Origin: Phymatolithon calcareum
Taxonomy: Eukaryota > Rhodophyta > Florideophyceae > Hapalidiales
Length of the DNA: 64,000 nt
Direction of reading: 5' to 3'
Assembly (NCBI GenBank): GCA_977006965.1
Contig: OZ345383.1
Coordinates: forward strand, 1,302,001-1,366,000
Position 1 is the stretch's first letter. Each line of letters begins with the position of its first letter. The notes beneath the pieces are model-generated. The model saw only the letters and a list, made by a program, of their open reading frames with translations, ran no database searches and was not told where the DNA came from. Shown here piece after piece: positions 32,371 through 42,830 of this stretch. The position numbers were made by a program, and so were the translations under genes.

Positions 32371-33722
32371 TGTCGCAGCACCCCCGCCGCGATCGAACGC
32401 GCATCTCCTCCTCTACTCCCGCCACCGCTCCCCACCACCGCTCCCACACAGTCGACTCCGGCCCACGCAAGAGACCGGCACGTAAGCGCGACGCCGCAGA
32501 AGCCATGCTTAACTCCGCCGCCGCCGCGGCCCGCGCTTCCGCACGCACTCGCGCTGCGTCTACCGACAACACTGACAACTCAGCTGCCCCGGAAGTCGTC
32601 GATGTCTCTACTCCCCGCAGGAACCCCCTTCACATGTACCGCCCCGCGGGCATGGGCGGGAGCGGAGCCGTGCAGGACGCCACAGACGCGCGGAACCGGG
32701 TTGCCGTTGCCGAGCTCAACGCTGCTGCTCTTCGTTTCAAGAACTTGATGTATGGTGAAGCGGGGGAAGAGTTTGATTCGTCGGGGGGCTTCAAACGGCT
32801 ACGTTCAAGTGCCGATTCCGATGCTGGAAGCTCGAGCTGTAAAGATATGGATGAGCCCGAGGTGTTTGCTCCCGACTCTATCCAGGCTCTTATTGACCAA
32901 TTGAGAAAGTTGATTTATTACGTCGAGAGCAAGCCTGCTCTTGCGCATGGGTCTGCAAGCTTTATGCGTGATTACCTGCGGACCATGTTATTACAGCATT
33001 CGGTAATGACTGAAGAGGTTATTGCCGCTGCTGCCAAGACGCACAAAGCGGAGGTTGCCGCCGGGCGCCGGGCTCCCGCGCAACTGTTCAAGGCCATCCC
33101 GGAAGAATTGGCGAAACATATATTTAGTTTTCTCGGAGGTGCACATCTCGCACGGGCACGTGAGGTGTGTCACAAATGGAATGAGTTTGCGTCGGAAGAG
33201 CATTTGTGGAAGGCCCTTGTCTTGAAGAAGTGGAAAGCACTTGAAACCGACGAGCACGTGTGGCGTCTCATATCTCGAAACGTACCACGGGACAGTCCCA
33301 ACCGTTGGCGTCTGATCTACTCTGAAGTTATTAAGAGCCCACAGTGGCGCGTCCGACTCCAAAAGACAGGAAAGTTTATCTGTAACCTGATTGCGCATCA
33401 GATCTCCGGAACCCCCATGGACGACAACGGGTTGCCAGATGTTCTTATTGTTGAGCGTCGCTTCAACATTCTACATCTACAAACATTTGTCCTGCCTGAC
33501 GCTGCTGTGCTTTACTTCGAGCCGGAACAGGAAACTGATCGCGCGGGATTCAACGACTTTATTGAATATCTGACCCGACGCACCAGGGCCGGTCTCGCTC
33601 TTCAGGACCAACGTCGGTTCATTTTCATCCCGCCGTGTGAGTACACTCGCACGCAGGTTGAGTACAACGGCCAGAGCCTTCTTGGGGTCGTTCAAAACGC
33701 TTACCCCCCGCTTGCACCATAA
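32370..33722 (+). CDS. F-box plus SPOC-like protein, full-length copy
   Basis: 450 residues, single exon. Residues 1-170 are disordered, basic (RKRPARKR at 33-40) and alanine-rich. 171-235 are helical. An F-box spans about 239-285 (LFKAIPEELAKHIFSFLGG, then AREVCHKWNEFASEEHLWKAL), the motif that binds SKP1 in SCF ubiquitin ligases. A WxxIY element follows at 313-317. From about 335 to 448 the sequence fits a SPOC domain: FICNLIAHQISG, GLPDVLIVERRFN, FNDFIEYLTRRTRAGLAL and FIFIPPCEY are in the usual order (A-LSG, LP-I-R, YL-KxRAGV, LIPP). SPOC domains bind phosphorylated peptides such as the RNA polymerase II tail. Combining the two domains suggests a substrate receptor for phosphoproteins, by inference. 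Confidence 0.75.
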   Translation: MSQHPRRDRTRISSSTPATAPHHRSHTVDSGPRKRPARKRDAAEAMLNSAAAAARASARTRAASTDNTDNSAAPEVVDVSTPRRNPLHMYRPAGMGGSGAVQDATDARNRVAVAELNAAALRFKNLMYGEAGEEFDSSGGFKRLRSSADSDAGSSSCKDMDEPEVFAPDSIQALIDQLRKLIYYVESKPALAHGSASFMRDYLRTMLLQHSVMTEEVIAAAAKTHKAEVAAGRRAPAQLFKAIPEELAKHIFSFLGGAHLARAREVCHKWNEFASEEHLWKALVLKKWKALETDEHVWRLISRNVPRDSPNRWRLIYSEVIKSPQWRVRLQKTGKFICNLIAHQISGTPMDDNGLPDVLIVERRFNILHLQTFVLPDAAVLYFEPEQETDRAGFNDFIEYLTRRTRAGLALQDQRRFIFIPPCEYTRTQVEYNGQSLLGVVQNAYPPLAP

Positions 33723-34646
33723 TTTGTTGTACAAGTCTTCGTCTCGCCCCTGGCCCGTGGCCGCGCTTTTTTGGTCTTCGCAGTGGTTGTCGTTTCTGCT
33801 GCAGCTTTATTTTTTCTTATGTCCGAATGTTAAGTCTCCTTTTCTTGTTTGTCTTCCCTGAAACATGTGGATCTTTCTTCAGCCGTTCCTGTCGTTAGTC
33901 TTTCCGTTGTTCTAAGGTCCGCTCGTGTGCAGTCTGTGCTTCGTTGATGTGCTACGGTCCTTGTCGAATGTCTCCCTGGTCTGTTTTTGCTCTATGTCGA
34001 TAGCATACTGTACCAGTTAATCCTTTTTGGTGTGCTGCCGCGTCGGACTCTGACACTTTGGAAAGTGGTTAACGGACATCTCCAGGCACTGCGCTACGAA
34101 TGGCCCTATTCGGGAATTGAAGAAGTTTTTGAAACGGTGGACTTTGTGTTGCCCGTGCCTGCCACATTTCTATAGCAACGAAATTTAGGAATTGCAAATT
34201 GTCGGATAGCGAGATCGCAAGATGGGAGTGGTGGAAGATGGAGGCGTGTCGTAATGTTTGGCACGGAATGAAAATGATTGCACAGTACGATAGCTAGGTA
34301 AATAGAGCGATGACCTTAGAGAAAAGCGATCGAGGGTAGTAAAGAACGTTATGTAGACCACATATGTTTAATATGTTGATTCATGTAGACGGCTGAAGGT
34401 GCACTAGGCTTAAGACCCGAGAATGGCCGACGTCAAGCCGCAGGTCAAAAGCGAAGTCGGGATCGACAGTCTGCAAATCTTAGGATTGAGGAGAAATTCG
34501 AATTCTTGCTGCACAGGTGCGGCGCTGAGAAACGATTCGTTCTTAGCTACATCTGTACTGTAGAAAAGTGAATTTTTTTTCATGCAGAAAATTGCTTTCT
34601 ATGTGTACTTCTTAGGAGCTACAGCTGTACCTTGCCCTCACCTCCA

Positions 34647-34678
34647 ATCCAAAACCTCCAAAACCTCCAAAACCTCCT
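34647..34678 (+). repeat. 9-bp microsatellite (CCAAAACCT)n
   Basis: About three tandem copies of CCAAAACCT lie ahead of copy 2, at the position where copy 1 encodes the helical segment before the F-box. Confidence 0.8.
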
Positions 34679-34782
34679 TGATCGGCCGCGGGGAATTAGT
34701 TTCGTACATCAAGTTGCACGACAGTCGGAAGCGAGGTTTCTCCTGCGGCTCCGCATGCTGCATGCGGTATTACCTGTAGACC

Positions 34783-35505
34783 ATGTCCAAAGAAGTTGTT
34801 GCTGTTGCCGCAGAGGCGAATGAAGCAGAGAATGTCAACGGCCGCCGTGCACAGACAAAAGTGCTCTCGGGGACACTGCTACGAACAATCTTTCACTTGC
34901 TGGAAGGTGAACATCTGGCGCGGGCGCGTGAAGTTTGTCGCAAATGGAACGAGGTTGCATCGGAAGAAGATCTATGGAAAGCACTCTGCGTGAAGAAGTG
35001 GAATGGCCTTGAGGGCATCCTGACAAACGATGAGCATTTGTGGCACACATTATCTCGCAATAAGACGTGCGACAGCCCCAGGCTTTGGCGTCACATCTAT
35101 CCAAATGTGTACAACAATCCACTGGGCATTTGTAGACTGCAAAAACTGGGTTTGTTCTTGTGCAACGTTATTGCTCACCAGATCGCCGGTTACGCCGCTT
35201 CCAACAACTCGGTACTGCCCGATGTTCTTGTTATTGAGCGTCGCTTCAACATTCTACATCTACAAACATTTGTCCTACCTGAAGCTGCCGTGCTTTACTT
35301 CGAGCCGGAACAGGAATCTGATCGCGCGGGATTCAACGACTTTATTGAATATCTGGTGCAGCGCAAGAGGGCCGGCCTCGCTCTTGAGGAACAACGTCGG
35401 TTCATTTTCATCCCGCCGTGTGAGTACACTCGCACGCAGATTGAGTACAACGGCCAGGGCCTTCTTGGGGTCATTCAAAACGCTTACCCCCCGCTTGCAC
35501 CATAA
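34783..35505 (+). CDS. F-box plus SPOC-like protein, short copy 2
   Basis: 240 residues from ATG 34783. The F-box (about 27-75: LEGEHLARAREVCRKWNEVASEEDLWKAL) and the SPOC-like region (about 120-238) are both intact. The upstream DNA is homologous to copy 1 (GSACCMRYYL then a TAG), so the long N-terminus has been lost through a stop and a small deletion. The last ~90 codons are nearly identical to copy 1 in DNA, while the F-box half is much more diverged. It may be a functional short paralogue or an early pseudogene; the frame is undamaged from its ATG on. Confidence 0.65.
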   Translation: MSKEVVAVAAEANEAENVNGRRAQTKVLSGTLLRTIFHLLEGEHLARAREVCRKWNEVASEEDLWKALCVKKWNGLEGILTNDEHLWHTLSRNKTCDSPRLWRHIYPNVYNNPLGICRLQKLGLFLCNVIAHQIAGYAASNNSVLPDVLVIERRFNILHLQTFVLPEAAVLYFEPEQESDRAGFNDFIEYLVQRKRAGLALEEQRRFIFIPPCEYTRTQIEYNGQGLLGVIQNAYPPLAP

Positions 35506-36189
35506 TTTGTTGTACAAGTTTTGGTCTCTCGCATGGCCCATGAACGTGTTTTTTTGGTCTTCGCCTTTTCTTGTTTGTGCATTTTAACATGCGGATCTTT
35601 CTTCAGCTAATTCTCCCTGGTTCGTTTGTGATTATCTATCTCAATCAGATATTGTGCTTCACTGGCCTCTTGCACTGTAGTTATGCCTTCTATTTGGTGT
35701 GCTGTCGCATCGGACTGTGCCACCTCAGAAAGGGTTATTGGATATTTCGATGCATTGCGCTACAATTGACCTATTCGAGAATTGAAGAAGTTTTTGAAAC
35801 AGTAATTGCAAAATTGACTGACTGCATGATGTCCATGCGAGCCATATTTCTTTCGCAAAGAAAATCAGGAATTTCAAATTAGCGGGTAGCGAGATTGCAA
35901 ACTGGGAGTGGTGGAAGATGGACGCGTAATGTCTGCCACGGATTGAAAATGATTACAAAGTACAATGGCTTTGCTTAAGACTTGAGAATGAACGAGGTCA
36001 CTGGTTACGACGAAAGCGAGGTCGAGACAGACAATCTGCAGAATTTAGAATTGAAAAGTAGAAATTGAATTCTGCTTGCACAGCTGCGACGCATTGAAGC
36101 GACCAGTTTTAGTCACACATATATGACTAAAAAAAGTAATTATTCTGCACTTTTGGGCTAAAGCTGTACCCTACTAGCCCTCAACTCCA

Positions 36190-36960
36190 TTGCAGACCCT
36201 CCTTGACGAGCTGTGGAAGGTTATTTCCGTATATCAACTTCCACGACGAGAGGAAGCCAGGATTTCCTGTGGCTCCGCATGCTGCATACGGAATAACTTT
36301 CTGACCATATCCGAAGAATTTATTGCTGTTGCCCCACAGCCGAACGAAGCGGACATTGTTGGCGGCCCCCATGCACAGGCAGAAGTATTCACAGTCCTCC
36401 CGGGCGACCTGGTACGACATATCTTTGGCTTTCTGAAAAGTGAGCATCTCACACGGGCGCATGAAGTTTGAGGTTGCATCGAAAGAAGATCTCTGAAAAG
36501 CGCTCGCGTGGAGAGCAACGGAAAAACATGACCATTTATGACCCACCTCGAGACAGCCCCAAGCCTGCTGCCACATCTATCCTATTGTGAACAGAGCTTC
36601 CGACTGCAAGAGGCGGGAGTGTTTTTCCGCAAAATGACGGCTCGCAAGCTCTCCGGACCAGCTGTGAGGGGCAACTGTGTGCTGCAAAGCTGTGTCATTG
36701 TTGTGCGTCGCCTCAATATTGTGTATGTACCTGCAAATGTACTCTTGACGCCAACTACTTCATCGAGAATTTGAGCTGCCGTGATAGGGCTGCAGTCTCT
36801 CACTTCGGACATCAACGGTTCATTATCATTCCACCGTGTGCGTATATGATACTCGCTCACATATTAAGTACAACAGAGTCGTCTTGCGGCTGTCCAATGC
36901 ATTATCCCCCGCTTGTAGCTTACATATACGTCGCGAAATGGTAATCTATGCAGCTCGAGA
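36190..36960 (+). pseudogene. F-box/SPOC copy 3, broken
   Basis: 36190-36471 still encodes the helical lead-in and half the F-box (LPGDLVRHIFGFLKSEHLTRAHEV) and then hits a stop. Homology resumes in another frame near 36530 (DHLWPTSRQ) and from 36538 to 36774 (KLSGPAV, VIVVRRLNIVYV). The remaining SPOC part is further shifted to about 36940. Several indels make it non-functional. It completes a three-member tandem array. Confidence 0.75.
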
Positions 36961-38239
36961 TGGGGAAGCAGGGGACGGTACCCTGGGGGAAGTGTGTACG
37001 TAGTACACATAATGGCAATTGAAGCACTCGTTTGTGTCTTCTTCGTTTTGCGTTGCAAATTGAGGGAACGCTCGGCCCTATGATGGCTCACCCAAGAGCA
37101 ATTCAAAAAACACCGCCACACTGAACTCCGTAGATCGCTCGCTCTAACACTGTACGCAATTCGTCAACTGAGTATCATGCTCGGTTTACAAATGTGCCTG
37201 TCATGATGACAAGGCAAGTGAGTTACTTTTGCTCCCGTTTGGCCCGACGCTGTTCGCCCACCACAATGGCAACATTCATTGGAAGTTTGGCTCATTCGTG
37301 TCCCTGTATCATACTGGAGACTGCGTGCACGCCCCTATGAATGTGATGAAACATCCATGGCGTGCTGGAGAAGATTGCTATTTAGTCAATCTTATCTCAC
37401 TCCGTACAGTAGTGTCATCCTGTCTGACGAAGAACTAGATACTGTATATATACAGTATGCGTGGCCGTCAGAAACTGTTCCCGTAGGATTAGAGATGAAG
37501 CACAGGAAATATGAGCAGATGGGAAATAGTTCCGGGATTATTCTTCGCAAACTCCTGCAAAGTTGTGGAGCCACGTTTGTATCCTCCACTTTAGTTATTT
37601 CGAAAGATAGCCAACTCAACTTCAAGCTCTCAAGCTGATGACAATGACCAATCCGACATCCAGGCCGATGATATTTTCCCCATCTCGTCACATTATGCAG
37701 CCACTGCTGTTTTCTTAGGCATTTGTGCTCATTCTGCAATTCTGTTCCACTTTCCAGACATTCACACAGACCGCAAAAACTCCGGCTGCCAATGAATCCT
37801 TTTATTAGTAGGCCGAGATCCTCATTATTGATCAATCCCACGTCAAGCTTCGAAATTTTGCGTACGAGCAGTTCGCAGACGCACAGGTCGAAGCCTGAGA
37901 AAACGGTTTTGGCTAGGAGCTTTTAAACACGATCCTAAATGTTCCATTCTTATTTCGTCCCACAGCCATACCAATGGAAGTTACAGCGGTGTTTCCAATC
38001 CAGTGCCTTCATATTTGAAATGACCTCCGCTTTGTAGTTCTCTTCACGTCTGCTCTATTACCGTGGACTTTCTTCTCGTGTACAGTCTCTTTTTGAGAGA
38101 AGGTTATACACCGCGTTCCTACCAGTTGCGCTTGTACCTCTTTCCGACGATATATACCATTCTGAAAGGTCGTTGTCCGCGCTATGGCATTGGATATTCG
38201 ACCTACGAAGAGGGAGCTCATTGTACAAGGTTTCGAGAC
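36961..38239. other. no gene; 20-bp perfect palindrome at 37439-37458
   Basis: A 119-codon plus frame (37279-37638) is unrecognised. 37439-37458 reads ATACTGTATATATACAGTAT, a perfect palindrome built of two TACTGTA/TACAGTA words. Nothing else identified. Confidence 0.45.
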
Positions 38240-38615
38240 TGTGGAGATGGTTTCTTTCTTTCTTTATTGCAGAAAATGCTAACAAAAGTTAGCACCCGGG
38301 GATGTTTTCAAACAGCCCCTCATTTTTCACGAATTTGAGTACTTCAAGCGGTTTTTCATTTCATATCTCTTCTCTGGTTTTAGTGCCAACTCTACCAATA
38401 GTCTGACGTTTTGATACAGTCCACCCACTACAGCGTAGGAGTAGATGTTCAACCGTCTCCTTGACTCCCACAGAGCAGGCCTTGCATATAGGGTCGTGTT
38501 CAATCGAGTCATCTTGAAAAGCTTCTACCAGTGAGCAACGTAGTGCGGCAAGCTGATTGCATGTAGTTTCAGCGCGCCTGTGGCTTATATTGAGGTTCGG
38601 ATGTCTGGGAAGATG
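38240..38615 (-). pseudogene. LINE C-terminal zinc-knuckle fragment with 3' tail
   Basis: The minus strand reads HPNLNISHRRAETTCNQL, then ICKACSVGVKETVEHLLLRC, the Cys/His motif (CxxC...ETxEHLLxxC) at the C-terminus of many RNase H-bearing LINEs. It then runs through QTIGRVGTKT to a possible C-terminus near 38300. The end is AATAAAGAAAGAAAG near 38270-38250, which looks like a retrotransposon A-rich tail. Part of this segment recurs on the plus strand at 41950-42140. Confidence 0.65.
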
Positions 38616-38669
38616 ACAAATAGCTGTGGGATACCCCGGAACAGCTGATGGATCATATGATCACTATCG

Positions 38670-39110
38670 AAGCAATTTGAATTACAAGCAACTTTGGGCT
38701 CCCTGGGAACGAAAAAGTGGACGACCTTGCTCGACGAGGCGTTACAGAGTCATGTCTAGCGGCGCATCAAAATATATCCTTAATTCAAGAAGCATTGCAC
38801 TTAATCATCAAAACGCCCCATTCGAAAAAACTAACAAGATGGTTTGCACTCTTGCCTGTAGAGGATAAGAATCTTCAATGCACGAAGAAGAAGAAGGTAG
38901 ATTTTTATTTAAAAGTTACCAACGCATCTGCTGATGCTTTCTTCAACTTTCCTAGTGCCCATAGGTTTTAGCTGGATCCTGTCTAATAAAGAGCTTCTTC
39001 TTTTGTTGATGTGGTCTCCCCATGCACGAAGAAGCTGCATGCCACCGGAACACAATTTGGAGTGTGGAAGCTTTTGCCTGAGTTGCCAAGCAAACATACA
39101 CTCCCGTCAT
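38670..39110 (+). pseudogene. LINE RNase H fragment
   Basis: SNFGLPGNEKVDDLARRGV (38684-38740) is the end of a retroelement RNase H domain (usual form GHxGxxGNExADxLAxxG). The frame continues to 38971. 38880-39110 matches the inverse of about 55800-56010. It lies head to head with the fragment at 38240-38615, although both belong to one kind of element, so at least two insertions or an inversion are needed. Confidence 0.6.
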
Positions 39111-39360
39111 CTGGATGATTAACAGAGAATGCCGGTGTCACCCGGAAGAATATAAATGTTCTGCGCATTTGTCACCAGTTTCGAAGACGGTGTCCTTTCG
39201 GTCGCCCTCAAATCACAGTGCCCGGTGAGACTAACGGATGCTAAACTAGCCACGCCCCATCGACGACATGGCTTGTCATCTATATTTACCAAGAAAGTCG
39301 TTCATGCCTGAAACGAGTAGACAGTGCGATCGAGCTCAGCGAGTGATGTTGTGCCACAAG

Positions 39361-39687
39361 CAAAGCATTGGAAAAAATAATTGCTATTGTAATTATTTAA
39401 ATTATTGTTCCAATAATTTATTCCTGAGTCTCGCATATTTATTGTATTTATTGAGATCGTCGTGGTTGCGACAATTATTGTATCGGACTCCTCATTTTTT
39501 CGATCCGGTTATTCTATCGCGACAGAAAGTAGCAAGAAGGATCCAATAATTCGGGGAATAACCAGTTATTTATACCTCGCTGAACTTGAATACAATAATT
39601 TATTGCTTCTGCGTTCAACAATAAATTATTTATTCTCGACACTTTTCGAGAAAAGAATAAAAATAAATAAATAATTCCAATGCTTTG
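39361..39687. mobile_element. hAT-type MITE, 327 bp, with 8-bp target duplication
   Basis: Terminal inverted repeats are CAAAGCATTGGAA on the left and TTCCAATGCTTTG on the right. GCCACAAG occurs directly before (39353-39360) and directly after (39688-39695): a perfect 8-bp target-site duplication, the hAT hallmark. The body is AT-rich and non-coding. It shares both ends with the larger element at 53342-53991 and lacks that element's central part. Confidence 0.9.
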
Positions 39688-39699
39688 GCCACAAGTACG

Positions 39700-40030
39700 T
39701 GACTTTCAAAATAACACCATTCTCGTTTTTGTTCATCTGATGTCATGGACTCTTATTGACAGCGGAGAGCAGCATATGTCCGCCTCGGTTCTCTTCTTCT
39801 ATATCGAGACGAAAAGGTTTGACCGCGAATATCTTTGCTTGGGGTGATGGGGAAGCTGTAATAACCAGTGGTGCTTCAAAAGGACTCATGAGGAGTGAGT
39901 CAGGACGAGGTGAAAGGTTGAAGAGCCCTATTTTCTAGTTCTCTTGATTTTTCACATAAGTTGTGATCACGCTTAAAGTGCAAACTAATATATGTCTAGC
40001 GAATAGTCAACAGGTACGCCTCACAGAGGG
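39700..40030. other. no gene recognised
   Basis: Unassigned sequence between the MITE and the next LINE remnant. Confidence 0.4.
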
Positions 40031-40159
40031 AGCTGGAAATGGCGATAGGACTCCAAGCCGAAAGACTGAGATCCAGTCGCAACATTGCCTGCTATCATAA
40101 CGTGGAACACAGAAGGGAAAGCTACAGTTCCGGTTCGAAAGCGTGGAGCACCACGAAAC

Positions 40160-40790
40160 AAGACGCCTAGAGTACTGTACCTGGGCACGACCATTGATAA
40201 CAAGGCAGTCACTGAAAATGCAATTCTTAATAGAATATCCAAATAGAAGGGAATCATCCTGGGCCTTAGAGATATTGGATTGAACACCAGGGGGCTAGCT
40301 ACGGTGGACAACATATCATTCTACAAAGCTCTTTTGCAGCAGATGGGAGCACGCCCTGCAACATACCCCGTGGACGAGATCCATCCAAGCACAAACTGGT
40401 CAGGCAGAAGGCTCGTTCTACTCGGACGCTTTGCTCAACTCCTCCACAACCCCATGCGAGCGCTACACAGAATCATCCCACCTGAAATTAGAAGAATGAA
40501 GCTGGCCGAACATTTTGCCTTAAGGCTCATGAAGGCGGAACAAATATCGAGAAGAAACCGAACTACGGCGGAAAAGCCGAAGACCTGAGCCACGAAGAAA
40601 GGGATGTCTCGTGCCTGCAAGAACACGAACGTACTTCTAAGAGCGCATGCCGACCATGCTGCAGGTGGCATGGTAACCCTCAGTGAAGAGAACCTGCGTC
40701 TATTTCAGGTGTGGATCCAGCCAGGCGATGGATTAATGTGGAAATCACTGAAACTTGTGATGTTTTATTTTGAAAGCTCACAAAATCTCA
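40160..40790 (+). pseudogene. LINE reverse transcriptase C-terminal remnant
   Basis: A frame near 40170-40345 reads YLGTTIDNKAV, AILNRISK (stop) KGIILGLRDIG, and SFYKALLQQ. This is the same RT thumb region as at 2053-2215 (YLGISMN, KSLILP). It continues with LAEHFALRLMKAEQ (40504-40545), matching AERFALSLLKRKT at 2398-2436. At least one internal stop and a shift are present. Confidence 0.6.
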
Positions 40791-40839
40791 GTTTGAGTAA
40801 CAGAGCAGCTCGTGTCGGTCACACTCTACTCTCCTAGAA

Positions 40840-41619
40840 TCTCCTTACCGAAATATCTCTTCCTATGAGCGCCCGAGTGTGTCTTTTGCCTTCATTTTCA
40901 TTCTCCTTGTCCACTTTCGTGAATCGCAGTGCTCGTTGAAGCTCTCCAGTGGACATGAGTGAGTGCGCAAACCGCACTGTGCTAATAAAATTATGAAAAA
41001 ACCACTTCTAGGAGTGAAATCGTTCTTTGGACGCTTTCCCCTTGGACCCCCTCATCGTCTATTTCGGCGAGAATACAAAAAGGAGCCTAGAAAGCACGTA
41101 ACGAAATCTCAAAAAGCCAAGAACGAAAAAACGAAAGACGAAACAATACAGACATTGGACAAATTTTTAGAGTTATAGATAATGACGGAGGAGACGATAG
41201 AATGACAGCAACTATTAGGAACAGAACAAGGGAAGCTGCTCTGGTGTTGGCGGGCGCTGGCGTAGAGGGCTTCTAAATTTAGAACTTACAATTTCCACCG
41301 ATTGACATAGATTAGCCGTATTCTCTGGCACGTGCAACTCCTCGAGGCCGCGGAGCATCTGGATGTCAGATTGTGTACCATTTTCATCTATCGATCGTTG
41401 GCATCAACGCTCTTTTTTGAGAACAGTGCAGACTTCATTCCTAATTTGATATTTCTCTTCTGCATTACATTTAGAAGTCTTGCTTATCTATTTGTCGAGC
41501 CAAGCCTTGAACTACTCTCTCAGGCTCATAACCACTCCGCTGTTCATCTCTCCTTGTAATATCCGAAGTTTCTAGAAAATCATAAATGGTTTATCGAAAA
41601 TTTGCGCATTCTGGCCTTC
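40840..41619. other. no gene recognised
   Basis: A short lysine-rich plus frame (40963-41178) is not identified. Otherwise non-coding. Confidence 0.4.
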
Positions 41620-41979
41620 CTAGTACAGGGGTAGTTGCCAGTACAGGCAGCAAACGTCAAGTGAAGCAAAGACATATCTACCGGGTACTTCCATGAGATC
41701 TGCCTCAATTATCGTCATGTACCATGACACAGGCACAGTCCTTTCATTCGCCGGGCTTAGATCAACTCTCAATCGATAATCTACTCGTAGTGCCTTGAGT
41801 ACCGGTAAAGGTGCCGCTGTCCTTGTTATTTTTGAGTTACGCGCTATTAACGGATACTCCATTGAACATGGCTTTGAACGTGACGTTATACCCTTAACCC
41901 TAAACGCTGCGCGGTCCATCATCAAATCGCACCATTCGACAAAGCTAAGGAGAATGCAGTACCTACCCCCAGAGCTCAA
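41620..41979 (-). pseudogene. Ty3/gypsy-like reverse transcriptase fragment
   Basis: The minus-strand frame ends with DYRLRVDLSPANERTV, then FASLDVCCLYWQLPLY. This matches the first RT blocks of Ty3/gypsy elements (DYRxLNxxT ... FxxLDLxxGYWQIPL), including one catalytic aspartate. No YxDD box, LTR or primer site was found nearby, so it is an isolated scrap. Confidence 0.55.
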
Positions 41980-42230
41980 TATAAGCTACAAGCGCGCTGA
42001 CACTACCCTTTATCAGCTTGCCGCAGAATATTACTCACTGGAGGCAAATTTTCATCTATCCTTACGCTCTAGTGGACGGACTGTATCAAGACGCCAGACT
42101 ATTGGTAGAGTTGGCACCAAAACGGTAGAGGAATTCCACGTCACGCAGTGCTCTTATCTGAAAGAATTCTTGATTATACGCACTGATTCGGAGATGTTGC
42201 GATTCGAGAGAGATGGAGCTGGATGATCGC
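41950..42230 (+). pseudogene. LINE C-terminal fragment, related to 38.4-38.6 kb
   Basis: LNISYKRADTTLYQLAA and RTVSRRQTIGRVGTKT match the minus-strand LNISHRRAETTCNQLAA and WTVSKRQTIGRVGTKT at 38.6-38.4 kb. The zinc-knuckle cysteines are missing through an internal deletion. It abuts the gypsy scrap on the opposite strand. Confidence 0.55.
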
Positions 42231-42429
42231 TACGGAGGTGACGCTAGTTCAAGTGCTGCTGAAAAAGTCGGACTCCATGGTGGTGGCTTGAGACGCGGGG
42301 CACATCCCAGTTCAAGAGGACGAGCGGATTTTGAATAGGGTGTGCTGCAATGCTCCGTGAGTTAGCCTTCCCTTCATTGCTTCCCCTTTCTGTAAGCAGT
42401 TAACTGTATGCCACCGAGCCTTATGGTCG

Positions 42430-42700
42430 TAGTGACCGTCGATTTCGGAGAGGAACCAAGAAGGCACTGGGCTCTGCGATTCCGGCTCCATCGCTGTCTG
42501 ATCTCGATTTCGGGTCAGGGCGTTGCTATTATCGTAATGCAACCTATCTTCCCTAAAGCTCTACATTCTGTTTGTTCTCGTCCTAAAGTTCTCTCTTTCT
42601 ATCCTCTCTCAGCCATCCGCGCATGCGGCCCTACAAGCTGCAGCTACTGCGCGCGTTCGACTTCGCTCTGCCGTGCGGCCGCGAAACGGGGGTCTCGAGC
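42430..42700 (+). repeat. dispersed repeat, copy 1 (left of Copia)
   Basis: This segment resembles 49310-49590 in the same orientation: GGGCTCTGCGATTCCGGCTC versus GGGGCTCTGTGATTCGGACT, then CATGCGGC.CTACAAGCTGCAGCTAC versus GTGCGGCTTTACGAAGTGCAACTAC. Both contain a GTTCGA/TTCGGGTC-like box B. A short non-coding element such as a SINE is possible. Confidence 0.5.
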
Positions 42701-42830
42701 ACTCCGCTAGACGCCCCCACAATAGGGTTTTGCACGACATAGGGCCAGTCGCGAAGAGAATTGTGCGCACGTCTCCCAGAACAGAACTTAGAGCCCTGAA
42801 CGGCGACTAGTCGCAGTCTGAAGTTTTTAG

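Larger units (their letters stand above)
33723..36180 (+). repeat. tandem duplication spanning copies and 3' flanks
   Basis: The 3' flank of copy 1 (33723-34560) and of copy 2 (35506-36130) match in order, for example GAATTGAAGAAGTTTTTGAAAC at 34117 and 35780, and GGGAGTGGTGGAAGATGGA at 34223 and 35902. The unit is about 1.7 kb. The flanks are clearly more diverged than the ends of the coding regions. Confidence 0.8.
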
